Source of the DNA: DASSJM01 sp049587975
GTDB taxonomy: Bacteria > Actinomycetota > UBA4738 > HRBIN12
Assembly: GCA_049587975.1 (NCBI GenBank)
Contig: JBAVEY010000121.1
Coordinates: 1 to 43,181, forward strand
DNA length: 43,181 bases
Reading direction: 5' to 3'
In this document: piece by piece, positions 33,324-41,152 of the stretch
How the letters are laid out: every line of letters begins with the position of its first letter
How positions within the stretch are numbered: the stretch's first letter is position 1
Notes under the pieces: generated by a model
What the model was told of the DNA's origin: nothing
The model's database searches: none
Seen by the model: the letters and a program-made list of their open reading frames with translations, nothing else
Position numbers and translations under genes: made by a program

Positions 33324-34306
33324 CCGAGAAGAACGTGGTCACCGCGATCCACGACGCCTTGCACGACGAAATGGCCGCGGACGATCGCATCGTCGTGCTC
33401 GGGGAGGACATCGCCACCCGTGGTGGGGTCTTCCGGGTGACGCAGGGCTTCCTCGACGAGTTCGGCGAGCAGCGCGTGGTCGACACGCCGCTGGCCGAGG
33501 GGGGGATCATCGGGCTGGCCGTCGGGATGGCGCTCCACGGCCTCCTTCCCGTCGCCGAGATCGAGTTCGCGGACTTCATCCATCCCGCGTTCGACCAGAT
33601 GGTGTCCGAGGTCGCGAGGATGCGGTACCGGACCAACGGCGACTTCGGGCTGCCGATGGTCGTCCGGGCGCCCTGGGGAGGCGGCGTGCACGGGGCGCTC
33701 TACCACTCCCAATCGATCGAGGCATTCTACGGGCACGTCCCGGGACTGAAGGTCGTCGTCCCGGGCACGCCCTACGACGCCGCCGGGATGCTGCGGGCCG
33801 CGATCAAGGACCCGGACCCGGTGCTGTTCCTCGAACACAAGCGGACGTACCGGTTGATCAAGGGCGAGGTTCCCGAGGAGCCGTTCGAGGTGCCGATCGG
33901 CGCCGCCGACGTGAAGCGCGAGGGCGCGGATCTGACCGCCGTCGCGTACGGGCTCTCGATGCACCTGTGCCTCGAAGCCGCGGCCAGGCTGCAGGATGAG
34001 CAGGGCGTCTCGGTCGAGGTGGTGGACGTCCGCACGATCAACCCGCTCGACAAGCAGACGATCCTCGCGTCCGTGCGGAAGACCGGCAAGGCGATGGTCG
34101 TGTACGAGGACAACCGCACCTACGGCGCTGGGGCGGAGATCGCCGCGACGATCGCCGAGGAGGCCTTGTTCGACCTCGACGGACCGATCGTCCGGATCGG
34201 CGGACCCGACGTGCCGGCGATGGGCTTCGCGAGCAACCTCGAGCACGCGTTCATGCCGAACGCCGATCAGGTGGCCGAACACATGCTCGAGCTGGCCCGC
34301 TTCTAG
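33320..34306 (+). CDS. 2-oxoacid dehydrogenase E1 beta subunit (second copy)
   Basis: The 328-residue E1 beta has IVVLGEDIATRGGVFRVTQGF and VAEIEFADFIHPAFDQMVSEVARMRYRTNGDF, followed by the C-terminal transketolase domain (SVEVVDVRTINPLDKQTI). It is similar in plan to the first E1 beta but lacks its N-terminal extension. ATG 33320 overlaps the E1 alpha stop. Substrate as for its partner: branched-chain 2-oxoacids are most likely, pyruvate is possible. Confidence 0.9.
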   Translation: MTEKNVVTAIHDALHDEMAADDRIVVLGEDIATRGGVFRVTQGFLDEFGEQRVVDTPLAEGGIIGLAVGMALHGLLPVAEIEFADFIHPAFDQMVSEVARMRYRTNGDFGLPMVVRAPWGGGVHGALYHSQSIEAFYGHVPGLKVVVPGTPYDAAGMLRAAIKDPDPVLFLEHKRTYRLIKGEVPEEPFEVPIGAADVKREGADLTAVAYGLSMHLCLEAAARLQDEQGVSVEVVDVRTINPLDKQTILASVRKTGKAMVVYEDNRTYGAGAEIAATIAEEALFDLDGPIVRIGGPDVPAMGFASNLEHAFMPNADQVAEHMLELARF

Positions 34307-34463
34307 TTCCGGACCCGCTACAACCCCGCGATCCGCCTCCGGGTCCCCCCTCCGACCTGGGCCGCCCCCGATGAGGCCGATACCTCCAGGCACAGCCATG
34401 GCCGTGGTCAGGGAAGGAGTCGGTCACGGCTCGCCGGCGGGCGTCGCGAGCGAGGCCGCGGGC

Positions 34464-34469
34464 TAGACT
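34464..34469 (+). promoter_or_regulatory. -10 box TAGACT, 7 nt before lipA
   Basis: TAGACT, then GGCTCGG, then ATG 34477. The hexamer is identical to that of the second E1 operon. Confidence 0.6.
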
Positions 34470-34476
34470 GGCTCGG

Positions 34477-35418
34477 ATGGCCGTCCGGGAACACAACCCG
34501 CTCCGGCGCCGACTGTATCTCCCGATCGTCTCGACGAGCGGGACGCCGGCCTCGACCGAGCACAAGCCGCCGTGGCTCAAGGTTCGGCTGCAGCGCGGGC
34601 CAAACTACCGCGAGCTCGAGGGCATCATGCGCACCCGGTCGCTGCACACGGTGTGCGAGGAGGCGATGTGTCCGAACATCTCCGAGTGCTGGGAGGAACG
34701 AGAGGCGACCTTCCTGATCCTCGGAGACCGCTGCACGCGGCGATGCGGGTTCTGCGACGTGATGACCGCCAGGCCCGATCCGGTGGACGAGGACGAGCCC
34801 GCGAGGATCGCGGATGCCGTCCGCGAGATGGGTCTGCGGTTCGTCGTCGTGACCGGGGTAGCGCGCGACGACCTGCTCGACGGCGGCGCCCGGATCTGGG
34901 CGACCACGATCCGCGCGATCCGCGAGGCCGTCCCGGGTTGCGGCGTGGAGGTCTTGCCCACCGACTTCAAAGGGGGCGAGCCGGACATCGCGACCGTGAT
35001 CGCCGCCGAACCGGATGTCTTCGCCCACAACCTCGAGACTCCTCGACGGCTGCACCATCGGATCCGACCCGCCTTCGGCTACGACCGCACGCTCGAGGTC
35101 TTGCGCATCGCCAAGCGCCTGCGCGCGGGGCAGGTCACGAAGTCGAACCTGATCCTCGGCATGGGCGAGCGACCGGACGAGATCCCGCGGTCCATGCGCG
35201 ACCTGGCCGACGCCGGCTGCGACATCGTGACGATGGGCCAGTACCTGCGCCCGACCGAGCATCACCTGCCCGTGGATCGATGGGTGCACCCCGAAGAGTT
35301 CGCGCGGTGGAAGGAGCTCGGGGAGTCGCTCGGTATCGCGCACGTCGAGGCCGGGCCGCTCGTGCGGAGCTCGTACCACGCCGGGAAGATAAAGGCCCTG
35401 GTAGACGGTCTAAGGTGA
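34477..35418 (+). CDS. lipA: Lipoyl synthase (radical SAM)
   Basis: The 313-residue LipA inserts two sulfurs into octanoyl-lipoyl domains. The auxiliary cluster ligands are Cys60, Cys65 and Cys71 (CEEAMCPNISEC), and the radical SAM ligands are Cys86, Cys90 and Cys93 (CTRRCGFC). The sacrificial auxiliary cluster links it to the SUF system in this window. The C-terminal RSSYHAGK segment carries the conserved serine. It has its own leaderless promoter. The gene stops at 35418, overlapping a 15-codon frame of no clear meaning. Confidence 0.96.
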   Translation: MAVREHNPLRRRLYLPIVSTSGTPASTEHKPPWLKVRLQRGPNYRELEGIMRTRSLHTVCEEAMCPNISECWEEREATFLILGDRCTRRCGFCDVMTARPDPVDEDEPARIADAVREMGLRFVVVTGVARDDLLDGGARIWATTIRAIREAVPGCGVEVLPTDFKGGEPDIATVIAAEPDVFAHNLETPRRLHHRIRPAFGYDRTLEVLRIAKRLRAGQVTKSNLILGMGERPDEIPRSMRDLADAGCDIVTMGQYLRPTEHHLPVDRWVHPEEFARWKELGESLGIAHVEAGPLVRSSYHAGKIKALVDGLR

Positions 35419-35491
35419 TGTTCCAGGCACGCATGGCAACGCGTAGGTTCGTCTCGCTCGTCTAACCCCCTCCGAAGGAAGACCCGTCGGG

Positions 35492-35707
35492 GTGAGCGAA
35501 GGCCAGACCGCGGCCGACGTGCGCCTCGACGACGACGAGACGCCCGCGAACCCCACGACGGTGACGCCGGCCACGCTACGGGAACGTACATGGACGTACA
35601 CAAACGGCGAGCCTGCCGGGTCTACTTCCAGCCCTTCAGCCTTCGTTGGCGCATGGCGCGGCTGCGGCCATACCCTTACCGCTGGACGGCCTACGTCTCT
35701 CGGGTAG
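35492..35707 (+). pseudogene. 5' remnant of a broken gene after lipA
   Basis: The first about 34 codons from GTG 35492 (MSEGQTAADVRLDDDETPAN and onward) look like a real protein N-terminus. They have a Shine-Dalgarno AAGGAAG and a TAGGTT box at about 35444 for a leader of normal length. From about 35590 the composition loses coding character and the frame stops at 35707. I do not recognise the family. It is best read as a truncated gene whose remainder was lost. Confidence 0.35.
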
Positions 35708-35713
35708 CACCGC

Positions 35714-36049
35714 TTGCTTGGGGTCAGAACCTCGGAAGGCGCTCCGATACTTACGACACGATGCGGTTGTGGTCCGCGTTCGGTCTCCTGGAAGGGCGTC
35801 CGTGCGCTGCGGACTTCCGCAACCCCCGTCGGCGGTCCACGCGCCGGAGACGCGGAGATCATCGACTTCATCGAGGACTGCGCGATGTCGTGGCACAGCC
35901 CAGTGGGCGATGCGATCCATCCAGTCGATCCGTACCTCATCCAGCTTGGGTGGTGTGCGTGGCATTGCATGGTCGAGGAGAACATCCTCGGGCGTATGGG
36001 ATCCCCGGACACGTTGGTCGAGTTCCTTGAGGGCGAGCTGGGCGCATGA
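35714..36049 (+). pseudogene. Possible gene fragment, C-terminal part protein-like
   Basis: In this 111-codon frame the last about 65 codons (from AEIIDFIEDCAMSWHSP to LVEFLEGELGA) read like a compact helical protein with several Cys and Trp. The first half reads like non-coding sequence. No start context is convincing and no family is recognised. Probably the 3' remnant of a decayed gene. Confidence 0.3.
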
Positions 36050-36098
36050 CGCCGGTTCGCGATTCACGAACGCAGAAGCTCCGGGGCATACTCCGTGA

Positions 36099-36557
36099 GT
36101 GAACGAACGGCTGCGGATCCGACCAGCGGGAGGCGAGGATGCCGATCCGATCGCTCGGCTATTCCTCGCCTCCAAAGCAACACTGACGTTCCTCCCGAAC
36201 ATCCACACGGACGAGGAGACGTTCTACTTCATCGCCAACATCGTCCTGCGCGATCAGGACGTGCACGTCGCTGAGACGAACGGTGAGATCAGTGGCTTCC
36301 TCGCCATACACGGAGACATGGTGGAGCATCTCTACGTCCGTCCAGATCTCCTGCGTCGCGGCATCGGGAGTGCGCTGCTCCAGCGTGCCAAGGAGCGGTT
36401 GCCGTCGGGGTTCCGGCTGTGGGTTTTCCAGGAGAACGTCCCGGCGAGGGGCTTCTACGAGCGCCACGGGCTCCGGCTCGTCGAGGAGACCGATGGCGGC
36501 CGGAACGAGGAACGGACGCCGGATGCCCTCTATGAGTGGAGGCCCACCGACCCGTAG
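36099..36557 (+). CDS. GNAT family N-acetyltransferase
   Basis: The 152-residue single GNAT domain has LRIRPAGGEDADPIARLF at the start, HVAETNGEISGFLAIHGDMVEHLYVRPDLLRRGIGSALLQRAKE with the acetyl-CoA-binding RRGIGSAL loop, and WVFQENVPARGFYERHGLRLVEE at the end, all typical. The target is unknown. GTG 36099 follows CATACT by 6 nt, possibly leaderless. It appears intact although it is surrounded by gene debris, which suggests a mobile or recently acquired cargo gene. Confidence 0.82.
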   Translation: MNERLRIRPAGGEDADPIARLFLASKATLTFLPNIHTDEETFYFIANIVLRDQDVHVAETNGEISGFLAIHGDMVEHLYVRPDLLRRGIGSALLQRAKERLPSGFRLWVFQENVPARGFYERHGLRLVEETDGGRNEERTPDALYEWRPTDP

Positions 36558-37245
36558 TCGTGGTCCCGGCACGCGTGGGTGGGGTGTGACTGGACTCCTA
36601 TAGCCGGACATCAACCCCCGGAGCCGGGATCGTCTGCCGTAGCGTGCTCGGCCACCGTGAGTCCCCGTGACGCTCAGCCCGATCGATGGCGAAGTCAGCG
36701 ACTTCTTCCCACCCAGGAGCCCCGGGGAAGTGTGGCCGCCCTCGAACTCCTTGTACTCGGTGATCGAGACCGAGTCGTCGCACTTCCGCTCGTTATGCAC
36801 CGTGGCCTTGGGCGGCACGACGTGATCCGCTGCGCGCATCTCCGAGGCGGATAGGCCGAGGACGAGCATCATCCCCTTCGCGGAGGCCCCCTCGCTCAAG
36901 GATGTAGCGCCTCCGCCGATAACGGCAGAGGGGACGACGATGGGCTTTTCGGACCGAAGCTGACGGACAACCCTCGCTGGTGGTGGATCCCGCGCCCAAG
37001 AGACCGCCCGTGCGAGTGGAGAAGATGCGAACGGAAGTCGGCTGGCTATCTGGAAGGTGCAGGCAGCATAGACGCGCCTGATCTCATCGAACGGGTCACA
37101 AGTCAAAGGAGGGCGTTGGCTCTGCCAGCGGCACGCCAAGGAGTGGCTGGAGATGGAGCACCTCCTGAAGTAGGTACGAATCGGCGACCACGTTGCCTGG
37201 CGAGGTGATCGAGGCTCCCCGCACTGAGAAGCTCGACCCCACGGC
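36558..37245. other. Non-coding/decayed stretch between the GNAT gene and rnpB
   Basis: Apart from the hydrolase fragment listed separately, no frame here has coding character. The 370-codon minus-strand frame spanning 36159-37271 mixes the GNAT antisense and the hydrolase remnant and is not one gene. Confidence 0.5.
36660..36950 (-). pseudogene. Remnant of an alpha/beta-hydrolase, C-terminal part, frameshifted
   Basis: The minus strand encodes ADHVVPPKATVHNERK and ITEYKEFEG, then after a one-base frame change near 36765 continues RPHFPGAPGWEEVADFAI. Together these are the well-known C-terminal end of a family of alpha/beta hydrolases with the catalytic His in the PHFPG segment. The N-terminal two thirds and the nucleophile region are missing. 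A decayed fragment. Confidence 0.6.
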
Positions 37246-37488
37246 GTGGAGATCCCTCTCGACGGGAGCACACTACGGCAGCTCCCGTCGTCTGACCCAC
37301 GTGTCTATTCCTACGCAGCGTACTCGCCCGACGGATCGCGTGTCGCCTGCACCGTCGCCGGGTCGCTCTTTGTTGCCGCGGCCGACGGGTCCGACGCTTG
37401 GCAGGGGATTGGGCGTTGGGTTCAGAAGCCCGTATGGTCACTGGTCGGTGATTCGCCTATTCGGAGAAGGTCTAGTCAGACGACCTGA
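37246..37488 (+). pseudogene. Remnant of a TolB/WD40-like propeller protein
   Basis: The frame starting GTG 37246 gives IPLDGSTLRQLPSS and YAAYSPDGSRVACTVAGSLF, one typical TolB-like blade, then loses similarity and ends after 80 codons. No upstream blades are in frame. A single-blade fragment of a once longer gene. Confidence 0.45.
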
Positions 37489-37555
37489 GACGCTCGGCCC
37501 CGCGCACCGCGAGCGGTAGCCCTCGAGGGGACGGAGGCCGCGCGGGTCTGAGGGA

Positions 37556-37925
37556 TGTGGAGGAGCCGGCCTGTACGCCGGATCCTGTGCCGGCCGCAAG
37601 GCCGGTGGCGACCATCTGTCTGAGCGCTCTCACGAGCGCTCCGGGGCCGATGCCCTCGTGCGGCCTACCCGGGAGCTCGGACGGGCCGTCCTCGAACGCT
37701 CCCTGCTTGGCCTAGCTCCGGGTGGGGCTTGCCGAGCCAGGCCGGTCACCCGGCCCGCTGGTGAGCTCTTACCTCACCGTTTCACCCTTACCGCTCGCGC
37801 GGCGGTCTGTTCTCTGTGGCGCTTTCCGCGGGTCGCCCCGCCTGGGCGTTACCCAGCACCCTGCCCTGCGGAGTCCGGACGTTCCTCGAGCGTCGCCGCC
37901 CGCGGCCGCCCGGCCGGCTCCTCCA
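37556..37925 (-). ncRNA. rnpB: RNase P RNA, bacterial type A
   Basis: The minus strand carries the universal RNase P RNA landmarks in order: P1 5' strand GGAGGAGCCGGCC (37912-37924), the GAGGAACGTCCGGACTCC block (about 37871-37888), GCAGGGTGCTGGGTAACGCC, CCACAGAGAACAGACCGCC, GGTAAGGGTGAAACGGTG, GGTAGGCCGCACGAGG, and ACAGGATCCGGCGTACAGG followed by the P1 3' strand. It processes tRNA 5' ends together with the RnpA protein. P1 pairs perfectly over at least 13 bp. It is transcribed from a TATACT box just upstream. Confidence 0.95.
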
Positions 37926-37930
37926 CGCCC

Positions 37931-37936
37931 AGTATA
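37931..37936 (-). promoter_or_regulatory. -10 box TATACT of rnpB
   Basis: TATACT on the minus strand puts the transcription start at about 37924, precisely the start of helix P1. It is the closest match to the -10 consensus in the window. No clear -35 is seen. Confidence 0.65.
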
Positions 37937-38006
37937 GGAGGCGTTCCCGGGCCTGAGGGAAGGAGCGCGGCGCCCGAGCGGTACCCCGAGAAGAACCGGC
38001 CGGCCG

Positions 38007-38012
38007 TATCAT
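38007..38012 (+). promoter_or_regulatory. -10 box TATCAT, 10 nt before the 308-residue lipoprotein gene
   Basis: TATCAT, then CGCCCCATCC, then ATG 38023; no Shine-Dalgarno sequence. Confidence 0.5.
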
Positions 38013-38022
38013 CGCCCCATCC

Positions 38023-38949
38023 ATGCGTGCCCGGGTCGCCATCGTCGTGTTGCCGGTGCTCGCGCTCGCCGCGTGCGCTCACGAGCCGGTCGGTCCCGCG
38101 GCTCCGATCGCGCCAGCGCAGCTCGCCTCCGACCCCGCGCTCGAGGCCTCCGCCGCCCGGCAGGCCGTGGTCGAGTTCGTCGAGGCCTATCGCGCCTCGC
38201 CGGACCAGGGCGTCGGGCCGCTCGAGAACCTCGTCGTGGGACGCGACCTCGCGGCATGGGTCGAGTGGCTCGACGTCCAGCATCGGGAGTTCGACGGGAC
38301 GATCCGGGGCGTCGCGGACGTTCGCGACGTCGAGTTCATCGGCGCGCTCACGGCCCGTCGCGTCCCCGTCGCGTCCGTCGGCCTGTCGGCGTCCGTGGGG
38401 TTCCGCTTCGATCCCGCGGACGATGACCCGATCGACCTGCTTCGGGTCCTGGACGGTCCCGTCACGTTGGTGCGGACCTCCGCCGGGACCTACCTGATCG
38501 AGGACCTGGTCCGCAACGGCGTGCCGATGTCCGACAGCATCCAGCGCTTCCGGAACCAGGAGCGGACGCAGGACGGCGTGAGCATCCGTCTGGACTCCCT
38601 GTTCATGTTCCCGCCGAACTGGCAGTTCAACGTCGTCGTCGAGAACCGGAGCGGCCACGACGTCGTGCTCGATCCCGACGTCTCGGCGCTGTTCGTCGCT
38701 CGGGGCGACGGGTTCGAACACGTCCAGGGTGTGATCACGTCGTCGCTCGACGTCGTGCCGGCGGGCGCGACCATCCAGGGGTTGATGGTGTTCCCGGCGC
38801 AGCGAACGGCCGACGGGCGCGTGCTCTCGCTCGTCTACGGGCCCGGGCCGAAGGCGCTCCGGTTCGCCTTCCCGTTGCAGGACCTCGTCACCGTGGTTCC
38901 TCCCCCGCCTCCCACAGACGAGGGGACGGTGGAGGTCGCTCCCAGCTAG
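38023..38949 (+). CDS. Hypothetical secreted lipoprotein
   Basis: The 308-residue protein opens MRARVAIVVLPVLALAACAH, a clear lipoprotein signal with the cysteine at 18. The mature part begins with a helical stretch (AARQAVVEFVEAYRAS). A beta-rich region follows (VSIRLDSLFMFPPNWQFNVVVENRSGHDVVLDP), like DUF4352-type immunoglobulin-like domains, then a Pro-rich end. Function is unknown. Its 3' end overlaps the convergent RNase H-like gene by 62 nt. Confidence 0.7.
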   Translation: MRARVAIVVLPVLALAACAHEPVGPAAPIAPAQLASDPALEASAARQAVVEFVEAYRASPDQGVGPLENLVVGRDLAAWVEWLDVQHREFDGTIRGVADVRDVEFIGALTARRVPVASVGLSASVGFRFDPADDDPIDLLRVLDGPVTLVRTSAGTYLIEDLVRNGVPMSDSIQRFRNQERTQDGVSIRLDSLFMFPPNWQFNVVVENRSGHDVVLDPDVSALFVARGDGFEHVQGVITSSLDVVPAGATIQGLMVFPAQRTADGRVLSLVYGPGPKALRFAFPLQDLVTVVPPPPPTDEGTVEVAPS

Positions 38950-39355
38950 CCCCCTCGCCGGCGAGCCACTCATCCACGCCCCGGTTGGCCAGACGGTCGG
39001 CCTCGACGTTGCGTTCGCGGCGGACGTGCTCGAACGCCACCCGTTCGAAGCCGGCGGACAGCGAGCGCGCCTCCCGGTGGAGGCGCTGCAACGTGGGGTT
39101 CTTGACCTTCCAACGGCCGGCGAGCTGCTCGATCAGCAGCCGGCTGTCCGAGCGCAGGAGCACCTCGGTCGCGCCGAGGTCGCGCGCGCGCTCGAGCCCA
39201 CGGATCGCCGCCGTGTACTCGGCGACGTTGTTGGTGGCGACGCCGATCCCGTCGCCGATCTGGGCGACGACCTCACCGTGCTCGTCCGTGATCTGGACGC
39301 CGATCCCTGCGGGACCCGGGTTGCCGCGAGCCGCGCCGTCGCAGTGCAGCGTCAG
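38888..39355 (-). CDS. RNase HI-like protein, apparent CTG start
   Basis: The 155-residue protein has all four catalytic acids of RNase HI-like folds: Asp in HCDGAARGNPGPAG, Glu in NNVAEYTAAIRGLE, Asp in LLRSDSRLLIEQL and Asp in NVEADRLANRGVD. It resembles the stand-alone or RNase H/phosphatase-fused actinobacterial type that cuts RNA in RNA:DNA hybrids. Upstream of the first motif the frame has only CTG codons before a TGA at about 39386. CTG 39355 overlaps the zinc-ribbon stop as CTGA, mimicking the ATGA coupling used elsewhere here. Starting at the first GTG (39163) would remove two catalytic residues. Confidence 0.85.
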   Translation of the reverse strand: MTLHCDGAARGNPGPAGIGVQITDEHGEVVAQIGDGIGVATNNVAEYTAAIRGLERARDLGATEVLLRSDSRLLIEQLAGRWKVKNPTLQRLHREARSLSAGFERVAFEHVRRERNVEADRLANRGVDEWLAGEGASWERPPPSPRLWEAGEEPR

Positions 39356-40062
39356 GCGAAGACGACGATCCGCCGGCAGTATTCACACCTCTTCACGCCG
39401 TCGGTGCGCTTCAGGCGGTCGAGCTCGACCGCCGAGAGCTTCTCGTGGCAGGACTGACAGACGCCGTCGACGATCGGGCCCGCGCCGACGCCGTGTTTCT
39501 GGCGGCGGAGGTCCTCGTACAGCTCGAGCAGCTCCTCGTCGAACCCGGGGACGAGAGCCCCGCGTTCGGCGCGTTTGGCGGCGAGATCGGCTGCGACCTG
39601 ATCGAGCTCCTTCACGGCGTCGCCGCCGACCGTCTCGACCCGGCCGCGGGCCGCCTCGGCCTCCCGCTGCGCATCGGCGGCGCGCGCCTCGACGTCCTCC
39701 TTGCGGACCATCTGCTCGAGCAGGTCATCCTCGGCGCGCGAACGGCGCTCGGTCAGGCTCGCGATCTCGTGCTGCAGCGCCTCGAGCTCCTTCGCGTTGG
39801 CGATGGAGCCGTCGTACATGCGCTTCTCCTCGGCGTGGAGCTTGTCGCTCATCGACGCGATCTCGTGCTCGAGGCGATCGGACTCGCTGGTGATGGAGTC
39901 CGACGTCAGCCGGAGCTCGCCGAGGCGAGCGTCGGCCTCCTCCATCTCCTTACGAAGCGACGAGAGCTCCTCGCCGGCCTCGAGCTGCTCGCGGCGGTGC
40001 TCCAGGCGGTCGATCGCCGTGTCGAGGTCCTGCAGCTCGAGGATCCGGTCCAGCCCACGCAT
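39352..40062 (-). CDS. Coiled-coil zinc-ribbon protein (C4-type, DUF164-like)
   Basis: The 236-residue protein is a long antiparallel coiled coil (about residues 1-170) followed by a C4 zinc ribbon: CQSCHEK and CEYC near the C-terminus. Actinobacteria carry this gene directly before an RNase H-like gene, as here. A nucleic-acid-related role is inferred. The ATG at 40062 follows TACCCT by 9 nt; a much longer in-frame start lies in the radical SAM antisense and is rejected. Confidence 0.88.
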   Translation of the reverse strand: MRGLDRILELQDLDTAIDRLEHRREQLEAGEELSSLRKEMEEADARLGELRLTSDSITSESDRLEHEIASMSDKLHAEEKRMYDGSIANAKELEALQHEIASLTERRSRAEDDLLEQMVRKEDVEARAADAQREAEAARGRVETVGGDAVKELDQVAADLAAKRAERGALVPGFDEELLELYEDLRRQKHGVGAGPIVDGVCQSCHEKLSAVELDRLKRTDGVKRCEYCRRIVVFA

Positions 40063-40071
40063 CGGAGCGTC

Positions 40072-40077
40072 AGGGTA
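40072..40077 (-). promoter_or_regulatory. -10 box TACCCT, 9 nt before the zinc-ribbon gene
   Basis: On the minus strand TACCCT, then GACGCTCCG, then ATG. Short or no leader. Confidence 0.45.
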
Positions 40078-40091
40078 GCCGATGCCGTGCG

Positions 40092-41075
40092 TTACACGAG
40101 CGTGAGCTGCTCCCCACGTGCCACCTTCCCCTCGCCGCGGACCGAGTGGGCGAACCGTCGGGGCGGCGCCGGGGCAGCTCGCACGCCGCCCTGCGAGCGG
40201 ATCAGGCCGGCCACGCGGCGACCGAGCGCGTCCCGTTCCGACGCTGGCGCGTACGGCTTGCGGTAGAGCTCCTCGTACCGTTCGACGAGTTCGGGGTGCG
40301 TTGCCGCGAGCCACGGCAGGAACTCCTCGCGTACGCCCGGGCGCAGGTGGAGGAGGATCGGAGAGACGTGGGTCGCCCCGGCGTCGATCGCGGCCGCGAC
40401 CACCTCCCGGAGCTGGCGCGGATGGTCGGTGATGCCGGGAAGGACCGGCGCCATCAGCACCCCGCACGGGATGCCCGCCTCGTTCAGCGCTCGAACGGCT
40501 TCGACCCGCTTGCGCGGGTGCGGGGTCCCCGGCTCGCTCCTGCGCCACGCCTCCTCATCGAGCGTCCCGATGGAGAAGGCGGTGGAGACGTCGGTGACCC
40601 GAGCGGCCTCGATCAGCAGCTCGAGGTCGCGCAGGATCAGCGTCCCCTTCGTGAGGATCGAGAACGGGTTCCGATAGTCGGTGAGCGCCCGGATGATCCC
40701 GGGCATCAGCCGGTACCGGCCCTCGGCCCGCTGGTAAGGGTCGGTGTTCGTGCCCATCGCGATGCCCTCGCCCTTCCACCGCTTGGCCGCGAGCTGGCGT
40801 CGAAGCACCTCCGGGGCGTTGATCTTGACCACGATCTTCGTTTCGAAATCTCGACCCGCGTTCATGTCGAGGAACGTGTGGGTGGGACGAGCGAAGCAGT
40901 AGGAGCACGAATGACTGCAACCTCGGTACGGGTTGATGCTCCAGCTGAACGGCAGGTAGTTGCCGGGGACGTGGTTGATGATCGTCTTGCACTCGGCCTC
41001 GATGAACTCCATCCCGCGGAACTCGGGCGTGTCGAACCGCCGCCTCGCGATCTCGAACAGGGGCTCGGGGGCCAT
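40092..41075 (-). CDS. Radical SAM protein of the Rv2578c type
   Basis: The 327-residue protein starts MAPEPLFEIARRRFDTPEFRGMEF and has the radical SAM cluster motif in NPYRGCSHSCSYCFAR (CxxxCxxC). It continues THTFLDMNAGRDFETKIVVKINA and IAMGTNTDPYQRAEGRY, all typical of this actinobacterial family related to spore photoproduct lyase-like enzymes. The reaction is unknown. ATG 41075 is favoured over GTG 41150 because TATCGT lies exactly 6 nt upstream and the conserved region begins right after. Confidence 0.88.
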   Translation of the reverse strand: MAPEPLFEIARRRFDTPEFRGMEFIEAECKTIINHVPGNYLPFSWSINPYRGCSHSCSYCFARPTHTFLDMNAGRDFETKIVVKINAPEVLRRQLAAKRWKGEGIAMGTNTDPYQRAEGRYRLMPGIIRALTDYRNPFSILTKGTLILRDLELLIEAARVTDVSTAFSIGTLDEEAWRRSEPGTPHPRKRVEAVRALNEAGIPCGVLMAPVLPGITDHPRQLREVVAAAIDAGATHVSPILLHLRPGVREEFLPWLAATHPELVERYEELYRKPYAPASERDALGRRVAGLIRSQGGVRAAPAPPRRFAHSVRGEGKVARGEQLTLV

Positions 41076-41081
41076 CCCGGC

Positions 41082-41087
41082 ACGATA
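41082..41087 (-). promoter_or_regulatory. -10 box TATCGT, 6 nt before the radical SAM gene
   Basis: On the minus strand TATCGT, then GCCGGG, then ATG 41075. This decides the start. Confidence 0.5.
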
Positions 41088-41137
41088 GAACATACGTTCG
41101 ATTCGAGCAAGTCCTCCCCCCGAGCCGCGTCTCGGCT

Positions 41138-41143
41138 TACGCT
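41138..41143 (+). promoter_or_regulatory. -10 box TACGCT, 9 nt before the phosphatase-like gene
   Basis: TACGCT, then TCGGCACCG, then ATG 41153; no Shine-Dalgarno sequence. Confidence 0.45.
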
Positions 41144-41152
41144 TCGGCACCG

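Noticed and set aside
35418..35465. 15-codon frame overlapping the lipA stop (MFQARMATRRFVSLV)
   Set aside because: The TGATG overlap is suggestive, but there is no independent support that so short a frame is a gene.
36159..37271. 370-codon minus-strand frame treated as one gene
   Set aside because: Only about 36767-36950 carries hydrolase-like sequence; the rest is antisense to the GNAT gene or non-coding.
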